Assembly: GCA_017871115.1 (NCBI GenBank)
Contig: JAFCIZ010000005.1
Coordinates: 372,001-436,000, forward strand
DNA: 64,000 nt
Direction of reading: 5' to 3'
Source of the DNA: Cunninghamella blakesleeana
Taxonomy: Eukaryota > Mucoromycota > Mucoromycetes > Mucorales > Cunninghamellaceae
The notes under the pieces are model-generated. The model ran no database searches. It was not told the DNA's origin and saw only the letters and a list, made by a program, of their open reading frames with translations. Made by a program: the position numbers and the translations under genes. Below are positions 46,559 to 58,389 of this stretch, one piece after another (within the stretch, counting starts at the first letter, position 1; each line of letters begins with the position of its first letter).

Positions 46559-49240
46559 TCAATATCTTGGTTTAAAAATGATCTTTAAATCAATAGGTTG
46601 TAAAACGCCAATATTATTAGTGATTAACCCATCTTTATGAATCGTATTTTCAGGTAAATGAAATTCATATTTGCGTACTATAATAGTCAAAAAAGAAAAA
46701 ATGTATACATAAGTAGCTGTCTTTTTTGATTGCAATATATATTTATGTATTCAATTTTCATATAAACTTACGAATACTTAATAACATAACACGTTGTTCA
46801 GCTAAGCTAAAGTTCATACCAATGCATTGTCTAATCAAATTAATAAATAAATAAATAAATACAATAATAAATAACAGTTTTTTTTTCTTTTTGTTGTGAT
46901 TATATTTATATTTATATTTTCAATTTACCTTGGACCACTATAAAAAAAGAGAGTACAAATAAAGAAAAAAGAAAATTAATATTATATAGTAAAGTAAATT
47001 AAAATAGATTTATGATTATCTTTTTTATATTTTTTACTTACCTTGCAAAAGGTGCCCTATACACATTAATAAATAAGTTAATAATAAAAAAAGCAGAATG
47101 ATAAGTGTTTATGTTGTACAATAATATATATATATATATATATATAACTATTACCATGAAAGTCCTTCACGAATTTTCTGTTCAGCTTCACCATTAGGGC
47201 TAAATCTTTCTGGGTTAAAAGTATAAGGATCCTTCCATACGTTTTCATTACTATGAAGGCCAAGCATATTGACCACTATAGGTGTATTTTTAGGTATAAA
47301 TGTTCCAGATAATACAGTGTCTTCTTTAGTAATACGTGTAGAGATTTTAGTAGCTGGGCCACCTAAAAAATGAATAAATATGTTTATAAATAAAATCATG
47401 GTAAATAATTGTAATTTACTTTTTTTTTAAAAAATTAAATAAAATAAAAGGTGTATGCGTATACTCATCTCTATTTACTTTTTATTTATTTATATTACTT
47501 ACTAAGTCGAAGGGTTTCTTTTATAACTTGGTTTATATAAACTAATTCTTTAGTTTGTTCAAAAGTAGGAAATACATTTATAGGTTCATCACCAAGTATA
47601 CTGATAGCTTCTTCTCTTGCACGTTGTTGAATATCTTGATGCTTTGCGAGATAATACATAGCTGCAGACAATGAATTAGAAGTCGTGTCATGACTATATT
47701 AATTAATTAAAAAATAAAAATAATAGAATAATTAAATAATAAATAAAGAAAATGTTGTTTTGTATTAGAATATATATAATCATAAAAATCAGATAGTTTT
47801 CAAGACTATGTTTTACCCGGCTATTTTTTTAAAATAAAATAAAATGAAATAAAGTAAAATAAAATAGAGAGTAAGGGTATATTATTAGTATAAATTTACA
47901 CAAAAACACATATGTATCTAATTGAAATAATAGTAAATAAAATATTGGCTTACCAGAAAAGAAAAGATTAAGATTGCTTTTTAATTCAGTATTAGTAAGA
48001 GAATTTTGATTAGACGATTCACTTTCCAACATGAGAGTTAAAAGATCTTTTTCAGCATCATTAATGCTTGATACCTCTTTTTGAGTTTTCAAATATTGTC
48101 TTTTATTTTCAATAACATCCTCTAGCATGCCATAGAATTTTTTAACCATTGCATGTTCGTATCTTCTACGAGGAAATAACCATAATAATCTCGTTTCAAG
48201 GAAGGGAAAAAAGAAAAAAATTGGGTTTTCTGTTGCATCCTTGATTGTATGATATGTTTCTACCCATTCATTATTTTCTTCATTCAGAGAATTAAAATCA
48301 AACCCAAAACCAGCTTTGCCAATGATCTATTTTTTTTAAAAAAATAAAAAGAAAAAAAAAAGAAAAAATGAGCATATAAAATGAAAACTTAAAAACATAT
48401 GTTTATATTATTAGTACATAATTATCCTTACATCTAGAGTAAATTTTTGCATAAGTGTATTTACATCCACAATTGATCCATTGCTACTATCGATAACATC
48501 GAAAACACGATGAACATATTCTGCAAATAATTTAACCGGCATGTGTCGATGAAAGGCAGGGTTGACAGTCTAATAAAATGGAATCCCATCCAAAATAAAG
48601 AATGTTTTATTAATACAAAGTACTATTTTTTTGCTAATAATATGATGGTTTATTTGTTATTTACCATACGGTGCTTTTTCCATTCATTTTTATCACTAAC
48701 TAATGCTAAATTGTCGTTCCTAATATAGTCATGTGTAAGGGTACCCTTAGCAAAAGGCACTTCAGCTTTACTAAAAAGATCTATAAATAATTTAACGGTA
48801 AGAAATATGGTAAATATTATTAGCTTTCATAAATAGCAAGTAAATAAGTAATAGTTACCCGATTTCAAAAAGACTTGCTTTGCATCTTCAGGATTAACAA
48901 TATTAACAGTCCACCCCATACTATCCATCATTAAGTACATTTCACCACTTTTCTTTTGCTTGTATAATGGTGCAGCTAATTCTTTTGAAATTGTACTATG
49001 AGGTGCTCCTTGGAAAATTTTTTTGATAAATTTAAAAAAATTGACATGAGGAATATGTTTGAGGTGTTTTGGAGGAGTAAAATATCTTTGATATATGGAA
49101 TTAAGAAGAAACAAAGATATAGCAATACTAATAGGTGTTTTGTGATTTTTTAATCCATTAACTGTTGAAGAGATGCTAGAGTTATTAACAACCAACAAAG
49201 AACTGAAGTTTTCTTGATATTTTTGAAACAAGCTATCCAT
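46559..49240 (-). CDS. cytochrome P450 E, 11 exons, paralogue of D
   Basis: Exons: 49240-48859, 48780-48665, 48569-48432, 48326-47954, 47820-47817 (4 nt), 47693-47503, 47362-47155, 47056-47042 (15 nt), 46937-46929 (9 nt), 46830-46772 and 46677-46559; 537 aa. Every exon after the first has exactly the length of its counterpart in gene D, including the microexons. Exon 1 is 15 nt longer, with a Ser-rich insert after residue ~15. Motifs: AGHDTT, ExxR, FNPERF (FNPDRF in D) and PFASGPRQCIG. It is an ER membrane monooxygenase of unknown substrate. Its orientation is opposite to D, and the pair encloses the coiled-coil and esterase genes. Confidence 0.9.
46929..46937 (-). other. 9-nt microexon (TGGTCCAAG) of P450 E
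   Basis: Counterpart of the gene D exon at 40941-40949. It encodes the S-G-P-R part of the haem loop and keeps TGGT and CAAG, with one changed base. Confidence 0.85.
47817..47820 (-). other. 4-nt microexon (CCGG) of P450 E
   Basis: Counterpart of the gene D exon at 40056-40059: TCT-G + CCGG + T-CAT-GAC reads S-A-G-H-D-T-T. The second base differs from D (CCGG against CGGG) but the encoded A-G is kept, which is evidence of selection on the exon. Confidence 0.88.
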
Positions 49241-49388
49241 TTTTATCCGTATAAGAGATATAATTATATTTTTTAAAATAAAATAAAATAAAAAAATTAT
49301 TTAGTTCATCGAATATTTATATGATTTGGATCAGAGGTTGAACTTAAAAATTTCAAACTTTCCATATTTGAAATATATTTACTCAACC

Positions 49389-49605
49389 GGCGCCGAAACT
49401 AAAATTAAATGATCGAGTAACAATTATAATTTTTTAACCTAGGAGTCAGTAAATTTAATATGGTTCTACCAAAGATTATAGGTGCCGAAAATACGATTTA
49501 ATTATTGAGTGGCTATTTGTAGTTTTTTAATCTAGCAATTAATAAAGTGTATATGATTCTGTCAAATATTATAGTTTACGATATAATATAATTATTAAAA
49601 TGTGA
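49389..49605. repeat. degenerate tandem repeat, ~92-bp unit, about 2.4 copies
   Basis: Copies start at 49389 (ggcgccgaaa), 49481 (ggtgccgaaa) and about 49574 (gtttacgata). The internal order attaaatgat, gagt, tttttaa, aataaa and gattctaccaaagattata recurs in each. It lies upstream of P450 E and is absent at the equivalent place in P450 D. Confidence 0.6.
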
Positions 49606-51164
49606 TGGATTGCAATGAAATAATAATAACAATAAGATCTCTCACCTAAACCTATTCATATAATAACAAAAAAAATTAGTTGGTTGTAGTTTTATATTTT
49701 ATTTTATTTTTATTTTTATTTTTGTATTCGTTAATTATATACATGTAATCTTAACATTTATTTCTGGTTTTACTAGGATAAATCAACTAGTATTTCCTAT
49801 TTCAGATAAAATCCTTGATTTATTGGCCAGGATAAAATGGCTACTTCGGTTTCCGTTTCCGTATATTTATCCGGTATTTTCCATGGCATATTATTTATTC
49901 CGTTTCTCAAACGTTTGATCTGGGTAATGGTTCTTTATATATAATAGATCACAAAAGTAAAATAAAACTAAAAATAAAAATTGACCAATGCATTAATCCT
50001 TTTTGATCCAATTAATAAATTTTTTAATTTTTACCCTTGTACAATATATAAACAATTATAATACACTAGATCAGTGAGTTTATGTTCGTTGAAAGAGTAA
50101 TGAAAAAAGGTAGGTCTGGGATTTAGCATAAATACGTCTAATCTGGCCTATATTAATGAAGCAGTCATTTTAAATTGTTTAAAAATACTATTAAAAAGTG
50201 AAAAAATAAAGTAAATAACAAAAATGGTCAGTTTTGTGGTATAAATTAGAATACCATAACCTTTTTCTTCCGCTTTTTCATTTAACACTATAAAACGGAG
50301 CAAGATATTTTTATGACCAGATTTTTATTATAATGTTACAATGTATAATTCCAATATTCTGTAATAGCTATTTAAAACCAAGAGATAGTATTTATATATG
50401 TATAAACGTTCTGTATATTTTAAATACATAATATGATTGTCAGATTGTAGACAAGGAATTCTATATAAACAAAAACCGCGTGTTTATAAAAATATTGATC
50501 GAGGTATAATTTCTATTGTTCATATAAAGCATGAGCTACTTCTATTTTATTGTTTTTAGTAATACTATTATTTTATTATTTTATTATTTTATTATTTTAT
50601 TATTTCTGTTATATATTTAAATATTAAGGTATGACATTTTGACAATAATATTGATTCTATCAGTTTTATTTTTCAAGTATTTTCAAATAATATATATAGG
50701 TATATAATTATATAATTTATATTTCAACTCTTTTTTATCATACTTGCTTTAATTAAACTGCCAACTGCTTCACATCGCAGAGCATATAGTTATTCAATGA
50801 TGTGATAAGTATTAAAAAATGGTTTTATGAACGTTCAACATATGACTCTGAGAAATAATAATAATAATATATTTATGCCAATATAAATAAATAATTAATT
50901 GTATATATATAGGCCATATTTGTAATCAATTTTATTCACTAATGAAGTTAAACTGGATGAGAAGACCAACCTCTTCTTTAAACTCTTGTTCTTGATCTAT
51001 ATACTCGTTGGAATATCAACATGTTCTATGATTTCTATGTATGATTTGAAAACTACCTTCTTTGTATTTTTCTTTTATTAATCTTGTTTTTCTAGCACTA
51101 AAATATAATTTGCACTTTATTGTATATTAATAAATATACTACAATATATCATAATTATAATAGC

Positions 51165-51198
<34 letters not shown>

Positions 51199-52557
51199 CT
51201 TACCTATGAATTTTGCAAAAGTGTACATGGGTTTTTAATGTCAATTATATACTCGGTCTGCACACACCTTGGAGTCCTATACTCGTCGACTAATAAAGCA
51301 AGATCAAAATCTAACCAAAATTTTTGTAAATGCCTATAAATTTATTTTATAAATATAAATATAAATTCACTTTTCATTTTCAATTTTTAAAATATACCTT
51401 CTTTTCATAGAAAAATAAAGTTTAAAAGAATCTTCAATTTTATATTGATCAAAATAAAGAAAAAAAATCATTTCCTTTTTTAACCATATCTCTTTTTAGA
51501 TTACTTTATTTTGTTTGATATACAAATTTTCGTTTTTGTTTTTGTTTTTGTTTTTGTGTCTTCTTTATAATTATGTGGTTTTTTATTAAGCAGTTGTAAT
51601 TATAAAAGATACGATTTCGTAACACCTTAAAATTAATATTTTAATAGATACTATCATTAGATTTCATATTATTATTGAATTATATCATTTTACAATTATT
51701 ATCTGTTAATGTAGTCAAATGAACGGTTATGATTTTCGTATAATGTTAGAAAAAGTACTGTGAAAGAAAATAGTGTTCTGATTTTAAAAAAGAATGAGAA
51801 TATGAATATGAATATGAGTTATTGTACATTTATTTATATTATGTTATACATATATATTTAAATAGTAATAGTAATAAAATATAACATATTTTGAAAATAA
51901 GTAGTCCTATTAATATGAATATATAAAACAAATATAGAAAAAACAACTCTACTTAAAGAATATATATATTAAAAAATATTAAATCATTATATTAGGATGG
52001 TATCTTATTATATAGAAAATATTTAATTTGTTTTACAATAGCATATTTGTTCAAATATAAAACTTCTGGTTGTAATATAATGATTACTATATTATTTTTT
52101 CCTGAAATAAAATAAGTTAAAAAATCGCATTTGAATTTATATAAAATTGTTCCCTATTTTTGATTTTTTTGTACACACTCAGTTTCATTAAATAAATTGA
52201 AAAATAATGCAGTTACAAGGTATATTATTAATTGATAAAACTATTCATCAAATTAAAAATTATATATACAAAATATATTATATACGCAATAAATTCTATA
52301 TATATACTTGAATAACAACATATATTGTTATTTTTTTAAGAGAAAAAAAAAATTTAAAAATGTATAAAAGGTGCTATTTTTATTGTATTTTATATTTTAA
52401 AATATATATGTAAGTATATATTTATTAAGGGTATATTAATGTTGTATTTATATGTATATATGTATATATATTAAACTGTATTACCACTTCATGGATTTTG
52501 GCTATAATTATATCAAATAAATTCCAAAGTGATTATAATCAAGAGTCAATACATTTC

Positions 52558-52806
52558 TCAATAATTATTCAGATTACTACCGCGTTGATTGAATCGGCGC
52601 AACCAGAAGGTAACCGATACAATCTCTCTAGCAGTAGCACAAGATTTATGAAATGAACGATTTGAATTATATTCTTCGTGTGTGATATCTTGAATCCTAA
52701 GCATTAAGTATGAAGTGCTACATTCTAACTTCACTTTTTGAATGTATCTTGTAATAATACCTTCTAGATTATTATTTCTATTTCTTTCTATGTGCTCATA
52801 TATCAT
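52558..52806 (-). other. isolated 82-codon open frame, doubtful
   Basis: Reads IITRYIQKVKLECSTSYLML and later TFWLRRFNQRGSN, with a more protein-like composition than the surrounding poly-A/T frames. There is no promoter, splice or family evidence. It could be a relic exon or chance. Confidence 0.2.
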
Positions 52807-54080
52807 TTGATGGAGATATTAAAGCATATGACAATTTTAAATCGCTTGTCGGATTTCCCTTATTAGTTATAACTGTTCTTATGATTAATTATGTTCAGTC
52901 TCATATATTTATATACTCCATAGAGTAGCCTGAGAAAAGCATCGATTTCTTGCTATTCATTTCAATAAATAAAAAATGAACTCTAGAATCTAATTAAAAA
53001 TAAAATATATGGAAATTATCAGTTTATTTCGTATAAAAAAATTAAATAATTTATCACAAATTAATTTTAGCCGCTAAATCCATTGAGAAAACCACAATTT
53101 TATAATTATATATTTATAATTAATTACTAAAATCTTTCAAATGTATTTTTTTTTTGTTTTGTTTGTTATGTTTGATTGTTATCGTCTATTCATTTTTTAT
53201 TTTTATACTGAAAAATTGTGTTTAAAAAGGGATGGTAGGATTACACCATATAAAAAATCCTTGGTGTATGTATATGATCTATTTTATCCATAATCGTCAT
53301 TTTGACTAATTAAGTACATAAAATTAATTTATTTGATATTTTGCAATTAGTTGGCTGATTATTGAAATGAGAATATTATCTACCTAAAGTGTTTGGAGTT
53401 ATGTTTCCAAGTAAAAAATAAAGTGCTGCGTATTTGCTTTTCAAAAGTCATTATTTTTGATCAGATGATAGTATTTTAATAACTTGATGTAGACATTTAC
53501 CAAGTTTTCATTACTTGAAAAAACCAGAATATTTTTTATTGTATTACTTTTACTATATAAAATTAAAACAAATAGTGGCTTTTGTAAGTATGATTGGTAC
53601 ATTTATATATACCCATATCAAGTTGTTAATTTGAAAACATAAAATATAAATATCCGTTTTAATTTTCTCTTTCTTTCTTCTTTTTACTTTGGTTGAAATA
53701 ATCATGAGAAAAATAAAATAAAAAACCAAGTAATCTTCTTACTATATGCATCTGATTTATTATATTACTGATTGACTCGTTCCTATTACTGATATTTCCA
53801 CTTTGATATATGTGAAAAACTATGTGAAAGGTAACACCTTTTATTTTATAAATGTAAAATTTTTCTTTTCCTTTTTTTCTTTATATCTTTGAATTTTTTC
53901 TTGATCCATTATGCATTTGCTCTTCTCTCCTCTTATGATGATGTATATTTATTATTATCATTATCATTATTATTACATACACATTCGTTTTACTATTTTA
54001 TATTAGTTTATAGTTTTTTTTTTACCTTTTTATTTTATAATATCTTTTTATTTTATTAATAAATTTACTTATTCATACAA

Positions 54081-54177
54081 GGTTTGTCACCAGCGCCATG
54101 GAAGCGCAGTGGGACTCAGTTCTTTAGTTCGGGGGTAAAACTCCGCTAGAGATTGTTGGACTACCGCTAATTTTTTT
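54081..54177 (+). ncRNA. candidate small RNA or SINE-like element, unidentified
   Basis: A 90-bp GC-rich island (about 50% GC) in the AT-rich desert, ending in a run of seven T (54171-54177) like a Pol III terminator. It can form a GCGC/GCGC hairpin (54093-54096 with 54104-54107) and a CGGGG/CTCCG stem (54130-54134 with 54141-54145). It is not a tRNA I can fold, nor U6, 5S or another snRNA I recognise. It could be a small ncRNA, a dispersed high-copy element, or a UBC12 upstream element. Confidence 0.35.
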
Positions 54178-54341
54178 AAAACGAATCTTGGACAATCCTT
54201 GATATTTTCCTTTCTTTAACATTTTTTTTTGTTCTTTATTCTTCTTTCCCCCCTTTTTTTCTAATATATACATTTATAAAAATACATTTTTCTTTTTTAT
54301 ATTACTTTTTATCGTTTATATATAATAGATAGTATTACACA

Positions 54342-55407
54342 ATGATTAAGATTTGGAATGCCAAAGCTAAAGAAGCCGCAGCTGAGAAGAAGAAGCCAAA
54401 AACCAGTGCTGCTCAAATAAGAGTGCAAAAGGGTATATACATTCTTTTATTTATTCAATTCATCTATTGTATTTTTATTTTTATTGACATGATATATATA
54501 TATATATATATAAATATATTGTAGATCTTTCAGAATTAGAGATTCCTAAAACTATCAAGATGGATTTCCCTGAGCCAGGAAATATTCTCAACTTTAATGT
54601 TATTATTACACCAGATGAAGGTAAACTAGTACATGTATATATTCATAAGTTATAGTATAATCTAATAATAATAGAAAATCTTTTTTTAACATTACTCAAT
54701 TTTTATTTTTATTTTTTTACTTTGCGACTTTTATAATAGGTTTTTATAAAAACGGTTCCTTTTCCTTTACTTTTACTATTAATAATAACTATCCACATGA
54801 ACCACCAAAAGTACATTGCACTCAAAAAGTAAGAATGCCATTCAAATAGTCGAATATATGTATAAATGTATAAAAAAATAACCAAGATTGATCCATTTTT
54901 ATAAATATCATAATCGCTGCTTTTATTTTATTACATATATTTCATTTGATAGATTTATCACCCAAATATTGATTTAGAAGGAAATATTTGTTTAAATATT
55001 CTTCGTGAAGATTGGAAACCTGTTTTATCATTACATTCTGTTTTAGTTGGTTTACAATATTTATTCTTAGAACCTAATGCTGATGACCCATTGAATAAAG
55101 GTAAATATATAAATATATAATATACTAAATGGGAAAGATAAAAAAAAAGGAAATGTTTATATACAATTAGAAATCAAATTGGTGATGAGGGATAATGTTA
55201 ATACATGTAATCATTATATATTATTATTTTATATATTAAACTATACATTTGAATTTTTTTATGTTTTTTAATGCAATGTTTATAATCCATACAGAGGCTG
55301 CTGAAGATTTACGTAAAAGTCGGCAGCAGTTTGCAAGTAATGTAGTAAAGTCTATGGAAGGTGGTACTATTAGAGGTGTTGCATATGAAAATGTATTAAT
55401 CGAATAA
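54342..55407 (+). CDS. UBC12: NEDD8-conjugating enzyme E2, UBC12/UBE2M
   Basis: Five exons (54342-54432, 54525-54620, 54740-54828, 54953-55100, 55295-55407) encode 178 aa, the normal UBC12 length. The N-terminus MIKIW with the following K-rich stretch is the UBC12-specific docking tail for the NEDD8 E1 and DCN1. The UBC fold shows [39 protein letters not shown], and [19 protein letters not shown] with the active-site Cys in NICLNIL. It transfers NEDD8/Rub1 to cullins. Its upstream region has a diverged partial copy at 41562-41700. Confidence 0.95.
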
Positions 55408-56234
55408 ATCTATAATATGTTTCATTTTCTTTTTCTTTAAATAAATACACATTAAATAAATAAATAAAACGATTAAAACAATAACAATATTATATTGTCA
55501 TTTAAATTATAATTATAATCTATAATATAAAATAATAATGCTATAAATGACTTTAAAAATGCTATGTCATAATAATCAGCAGCAAAAAATATTTTTATAA
55601 ATGAGCAGTTAAAAGGAATATATCTATTTATTTAATTTTTTTTGGGGTCAATATTGATTAAACCCTCAGTAAATATTAAGGGTAGATCAAAGCGAATAAA
55701 TCTATAGGCGCTGTGAGTTTAATAAATAAACTCTTATTAATACTCGTGTAATTATTTTTTAATTTTTATTAAAATAAATGAATGAATGTAGAAATAAAAA
55801 AAGAGAGATAAAATAATGACTTTTTATTAAACAAAAGAGAATAAAAGTATAGAAGTAAATATATAAAGGCTTTAAAAAAGAAAGGTTCACTTTTTTCATA
55901 TTTCCATTATTCTTCGATACTAACACGATGCAAAATAAAAAATCATCCCAAGTCCTCCAAAAAAAAAAAATTAACAATAAAAGGCATTTTGATTATGTAA
56001 AGATAATTTATTAAATAGTGTTATTATATACTAATATTTTAATAATATTATCGATTATATATCAACAAAAAATAATCCAATTGGCATCCAAAAAAAAAGA
56101 CATAATATATATTTATTGTATACAGTTGGATTTAATATATAAACAGATTGAGAGAGATAAAATAAAGTACACAATGGTTTATTGCATTTTTGTATATTGA
56201 TTCTTCTTTTTTTTATTATTTTTGTTCTATCTTT
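55408..56234. other. spacer between convergent UBC12 and TIM13
   Basis: 827 bp of AT-rich 3' flanks; the hydrophobic frames here are low complexity. No gene recognised. Confidence 0.6.
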
Positions 56235-56881
56235 TTACATTAATTGTTGATTTTGAGATTCACGTTGAATACGACCTACATAAGCACGAGAGACAACGTT
56301 CCAAGCAGCCATATATTGGTCCTTAAAAAAAAAGCAGGAAAAAAAATTATATTTATCCCTTTAGTATTTCCAAAAATATACAGTAATCCTTTTATTTCCT
56401 TTAAGCTACTATTTATTATTTACCATGCATTTAGAGAGACATTGTTGTTCACCGTTTTCAAGACGAGGTCCTGGTTTAGGTACACACTTTAAATAGCACT
56501 TTTCATTGATTTTCTATTATTATTATAAAAATAAATTTAATATATATATATATAAATATATTTAATATGTTTGTGTATCTTTTTTTTAAAATTAATAATA
56601 AATAAATAATATTGCATTATATATATGTATATTACGTTGATAAGTTCTTGAGCATTAGCCATAGCTAATTCGCCACGAACTTGATCCATGACTTCTTGTT
56701 TTTTGTTACCCTATTAGCATATAATATAAAAAGTACGTAAAATGAGAAGAAAAAGTGTTATTAAAATAATAAATGGTTTTAACAGTTTTATTTATAAATG
56801 TATATTATTTATATATCTCTTTTTTCTAAAGTATATTACCAATTCAGCACCAGCACCAAAGCTTGAAGAATAGTCGCTCAT
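56235..56881 (-). CDS. TIM13: mitochondrial small Tim chaperone, Tim13-like
   Basis: Four exons (56881-56840, 56710-56636, 56513-56424, 56321-56235) encode 97 aa. The twin CX3C motif is clear: EKCYLKCVPKPG and QQCLSKCMDQYM, followed by AAWNVVSRAYVGRIQ, typical of Tim13. MDQVRGELAMANAQELINK precedes the first motif. The protein works with Tim8 in the intermembrane space, escorting hydrophobic precursors to TIM22, and is itself imported by Mia40 oxidation. Length and cysteine spacing (11 residues between inner cysteines omitted, otherwise family-like) are normal. Confidence 0.9.
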
Positions 56882-57039
56882 ATTTAATTAATATAGTATA
56901 AAAAAAAATAGAAAGAAGGAAAAGAGAAAAAAATAAGTCTTTTTTTGAGTTTCAAATACCCTTTCCTTTCCGTACTAAAAAAAAACATGACAAGTTAACT
57001 AAATAAGCCACTTTTATATTAAACTCGGCAATTAAAAAA

Positions 57040-57428
57040 ATATTATGCAAAAAGGAATATTTTAAATAAAGAATAACTTAAATAATTTATTATTATATTT
57101 GAATTTATATAATCAAAATAATATATAATTTCTCTTTTGAATAAATATATATACTTAATATTTTTTAATATAAAAAATAACGATGTAAATAAAGCTAAAA
57201 CGTTCCTTTTTTTTAGTGTCATACCTATCTTGTAAACCAATTATCAAATTGAAAAGCATCATTTTTTATTTGCTCATAAGTTAAAGTATCATTGGTATGA
57301 AGATCAGTATAAAGCACCTTATCTTCTGATATATTATTTGGATTTTCAAATAAAAAGGAAATGAGATCTTTATTATGGATTTCAAAACCAGGAAAACGGG
57401 AATAGTAAATAGTAGTAGCTGTAGCCAT
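57040..57428 (-). pseudogene. 4-coumarate-CoA-ligase-like pseudogene, internally deleted
   Basis: An ATG at 57428 opens about 67 codons matching the start of 4CL-like enzymes (IYYSRFPGFEI, then VLYTDL and LTYEQIKNDAFQF), ending at a TAG at 57225. The next ~140 bp (57040-57180) align with the 3' flank of the intact 4CL-like gene (about 62140-62290; ATTATNCAAAAA, AATAATTTATTA and related blocks). So the first exon is joined almost directly to the 3' flank and the whole catalytic body is missing. Upstream is a (TAA)n tract (57433-57494). A truncated protein could be made but would have no enzymatic domain. Confidence 0.7.
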
Positions 57429-57431
57429 TTT

Positions 57432-57432
<1 letters not shown>

Positions 57433-57494
<62 letters not shown>
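57433..57494. repeat. (ATA/TAA)n microsatellite
   Basis: About 20 perfect triplets immediately upstream of the 4CL-like pseudogene start. Confidence 0.9.
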
Positions 57495-57495
<1 letters not shown>

Positions 57496-57956
57496 GAAAG
57501 AGTAAAGCAAAGAAAAGAGTGAGAAAAATAAAATAATATAACTATTAAAAATTGTAAATTCTGAGATGTTCAAAAAGAGAGCAAACCATAAAGTAAAATT
57601 ATCAATTGATCATAAATAAAAATACATATTCTTTTTACAATGTATAAAATAAAAGTAATATACATATTATTTTTATGTACAAAAAATAATTCAACTGGTT
57701 GTAAAATAAAAAGTTCATTGAGCAAAAAATAACAAACAGAATCATCATTAGCAATCACTCTCAAGTCCTCGGCTATTACTAGAAAATCAATAAAAGAGAG
57801 AGAAGGCATAATATTGATAAAAATTAATATATACTTCCATTACCTGAATACAGTTATTAGTCTAATAATTGAACAGCACAACCCAAGGAAATAAATAATA
57901 GAATAAAGATGTATATACATAAAACACATGAAAAAATACTAAGATGTTACCAAGAG
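57495..57956. other. spacer upstream of the 4CL-like pseudogene
   Basis: Probably former promoter. A minus-strand frame at 57570-57809 (FIDFLVIAEDLRVIANDDSV) is not recognised and has no splice support. Confidence 0.4.
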
Positions 57957-58389
57957 ACGAACATTAATCCTTTAAACCACGGCCTTTAGTACGTTAATGT
58001 GAAGAAGAATACTAAAGGTGGCTATTGTCGACAGCATGGGAAGCCATCCAAGTCCATAAAGGAATAATCTGACCAGGTATTATGTGCCACAACAAAAGTC
58101 CCAAAGGCACATAATAGCTTATTGTCAACCTTTCTTCATAACAAGATACAAGCCAGGTCCCTTCATCTAAGTATCTCTCATCTTAACGAACATTAATCCT
58201 TTAAACCACGGCCTTTAGTACGTTAATATGAAGAAGAATACTAAAGGTGGCTATTGTCGACAGCATGGGAAACCATCCAAGTCCATAAAGGAATAATCTG
58301 ACCAGGTATTATGTGCCACAACAAAAGTCCCAAAGGCACATAATAGCTTATTGTCAACCTTTCTTCATAACCAGATACAAGCCAGGTCA
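57957..58389. repeat. 229-bp tandem repeat, 1.9 copies, GC-richer and structured
   Basis: Copies start at 57957 and 58186 and differ at only a few positions. GC content is far above that of the surroundings. Each copy carries nested inverted repeats: cctttagta/tactaaagg (57983-57991, 58010-58018) and tattatgtgcc/ggcacataata (58078-58088, 58106-58116). Copy 1 also has acattaa/ttaatgt. The end of copy 2 lacks the last ~25 bp (ccttcatctaagtatctctc). It could be a structured RNA gene pair, a non-autonomous element or a satellite seed. No coding frame is convincing. Confidence 0.7.

Larger units (their letters stand above)
49241..54080. other. 4.8-kb gene desert
   Basis: AT-rich, no gene I can support. 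Contents: a degenerate ~92-bp tandem repeat (49389-49605); a promoter segment shared with P450 D (~49860-49935); an (ATTTT ATT)n-like run at about 50565-50605; (TA)n near 51170-51195; and one 82-codon minus-strand frame at 52558-52806 of ordinary composition but with no recognisable family or splice partners. A possible mini-exon with a donor at 51195-51230 (minus, MYTFAKFI then GTAAGT) could not be linked to anything. Confidence 0.5.

Noticed and set aside
38648..49240. P450 D, esterase and P450 E as a functional cluster
   Set aside because: The coiled-coil gene and gene-head fragments intervene and the P450s are an inverted duplicate; no pathway link is visible.
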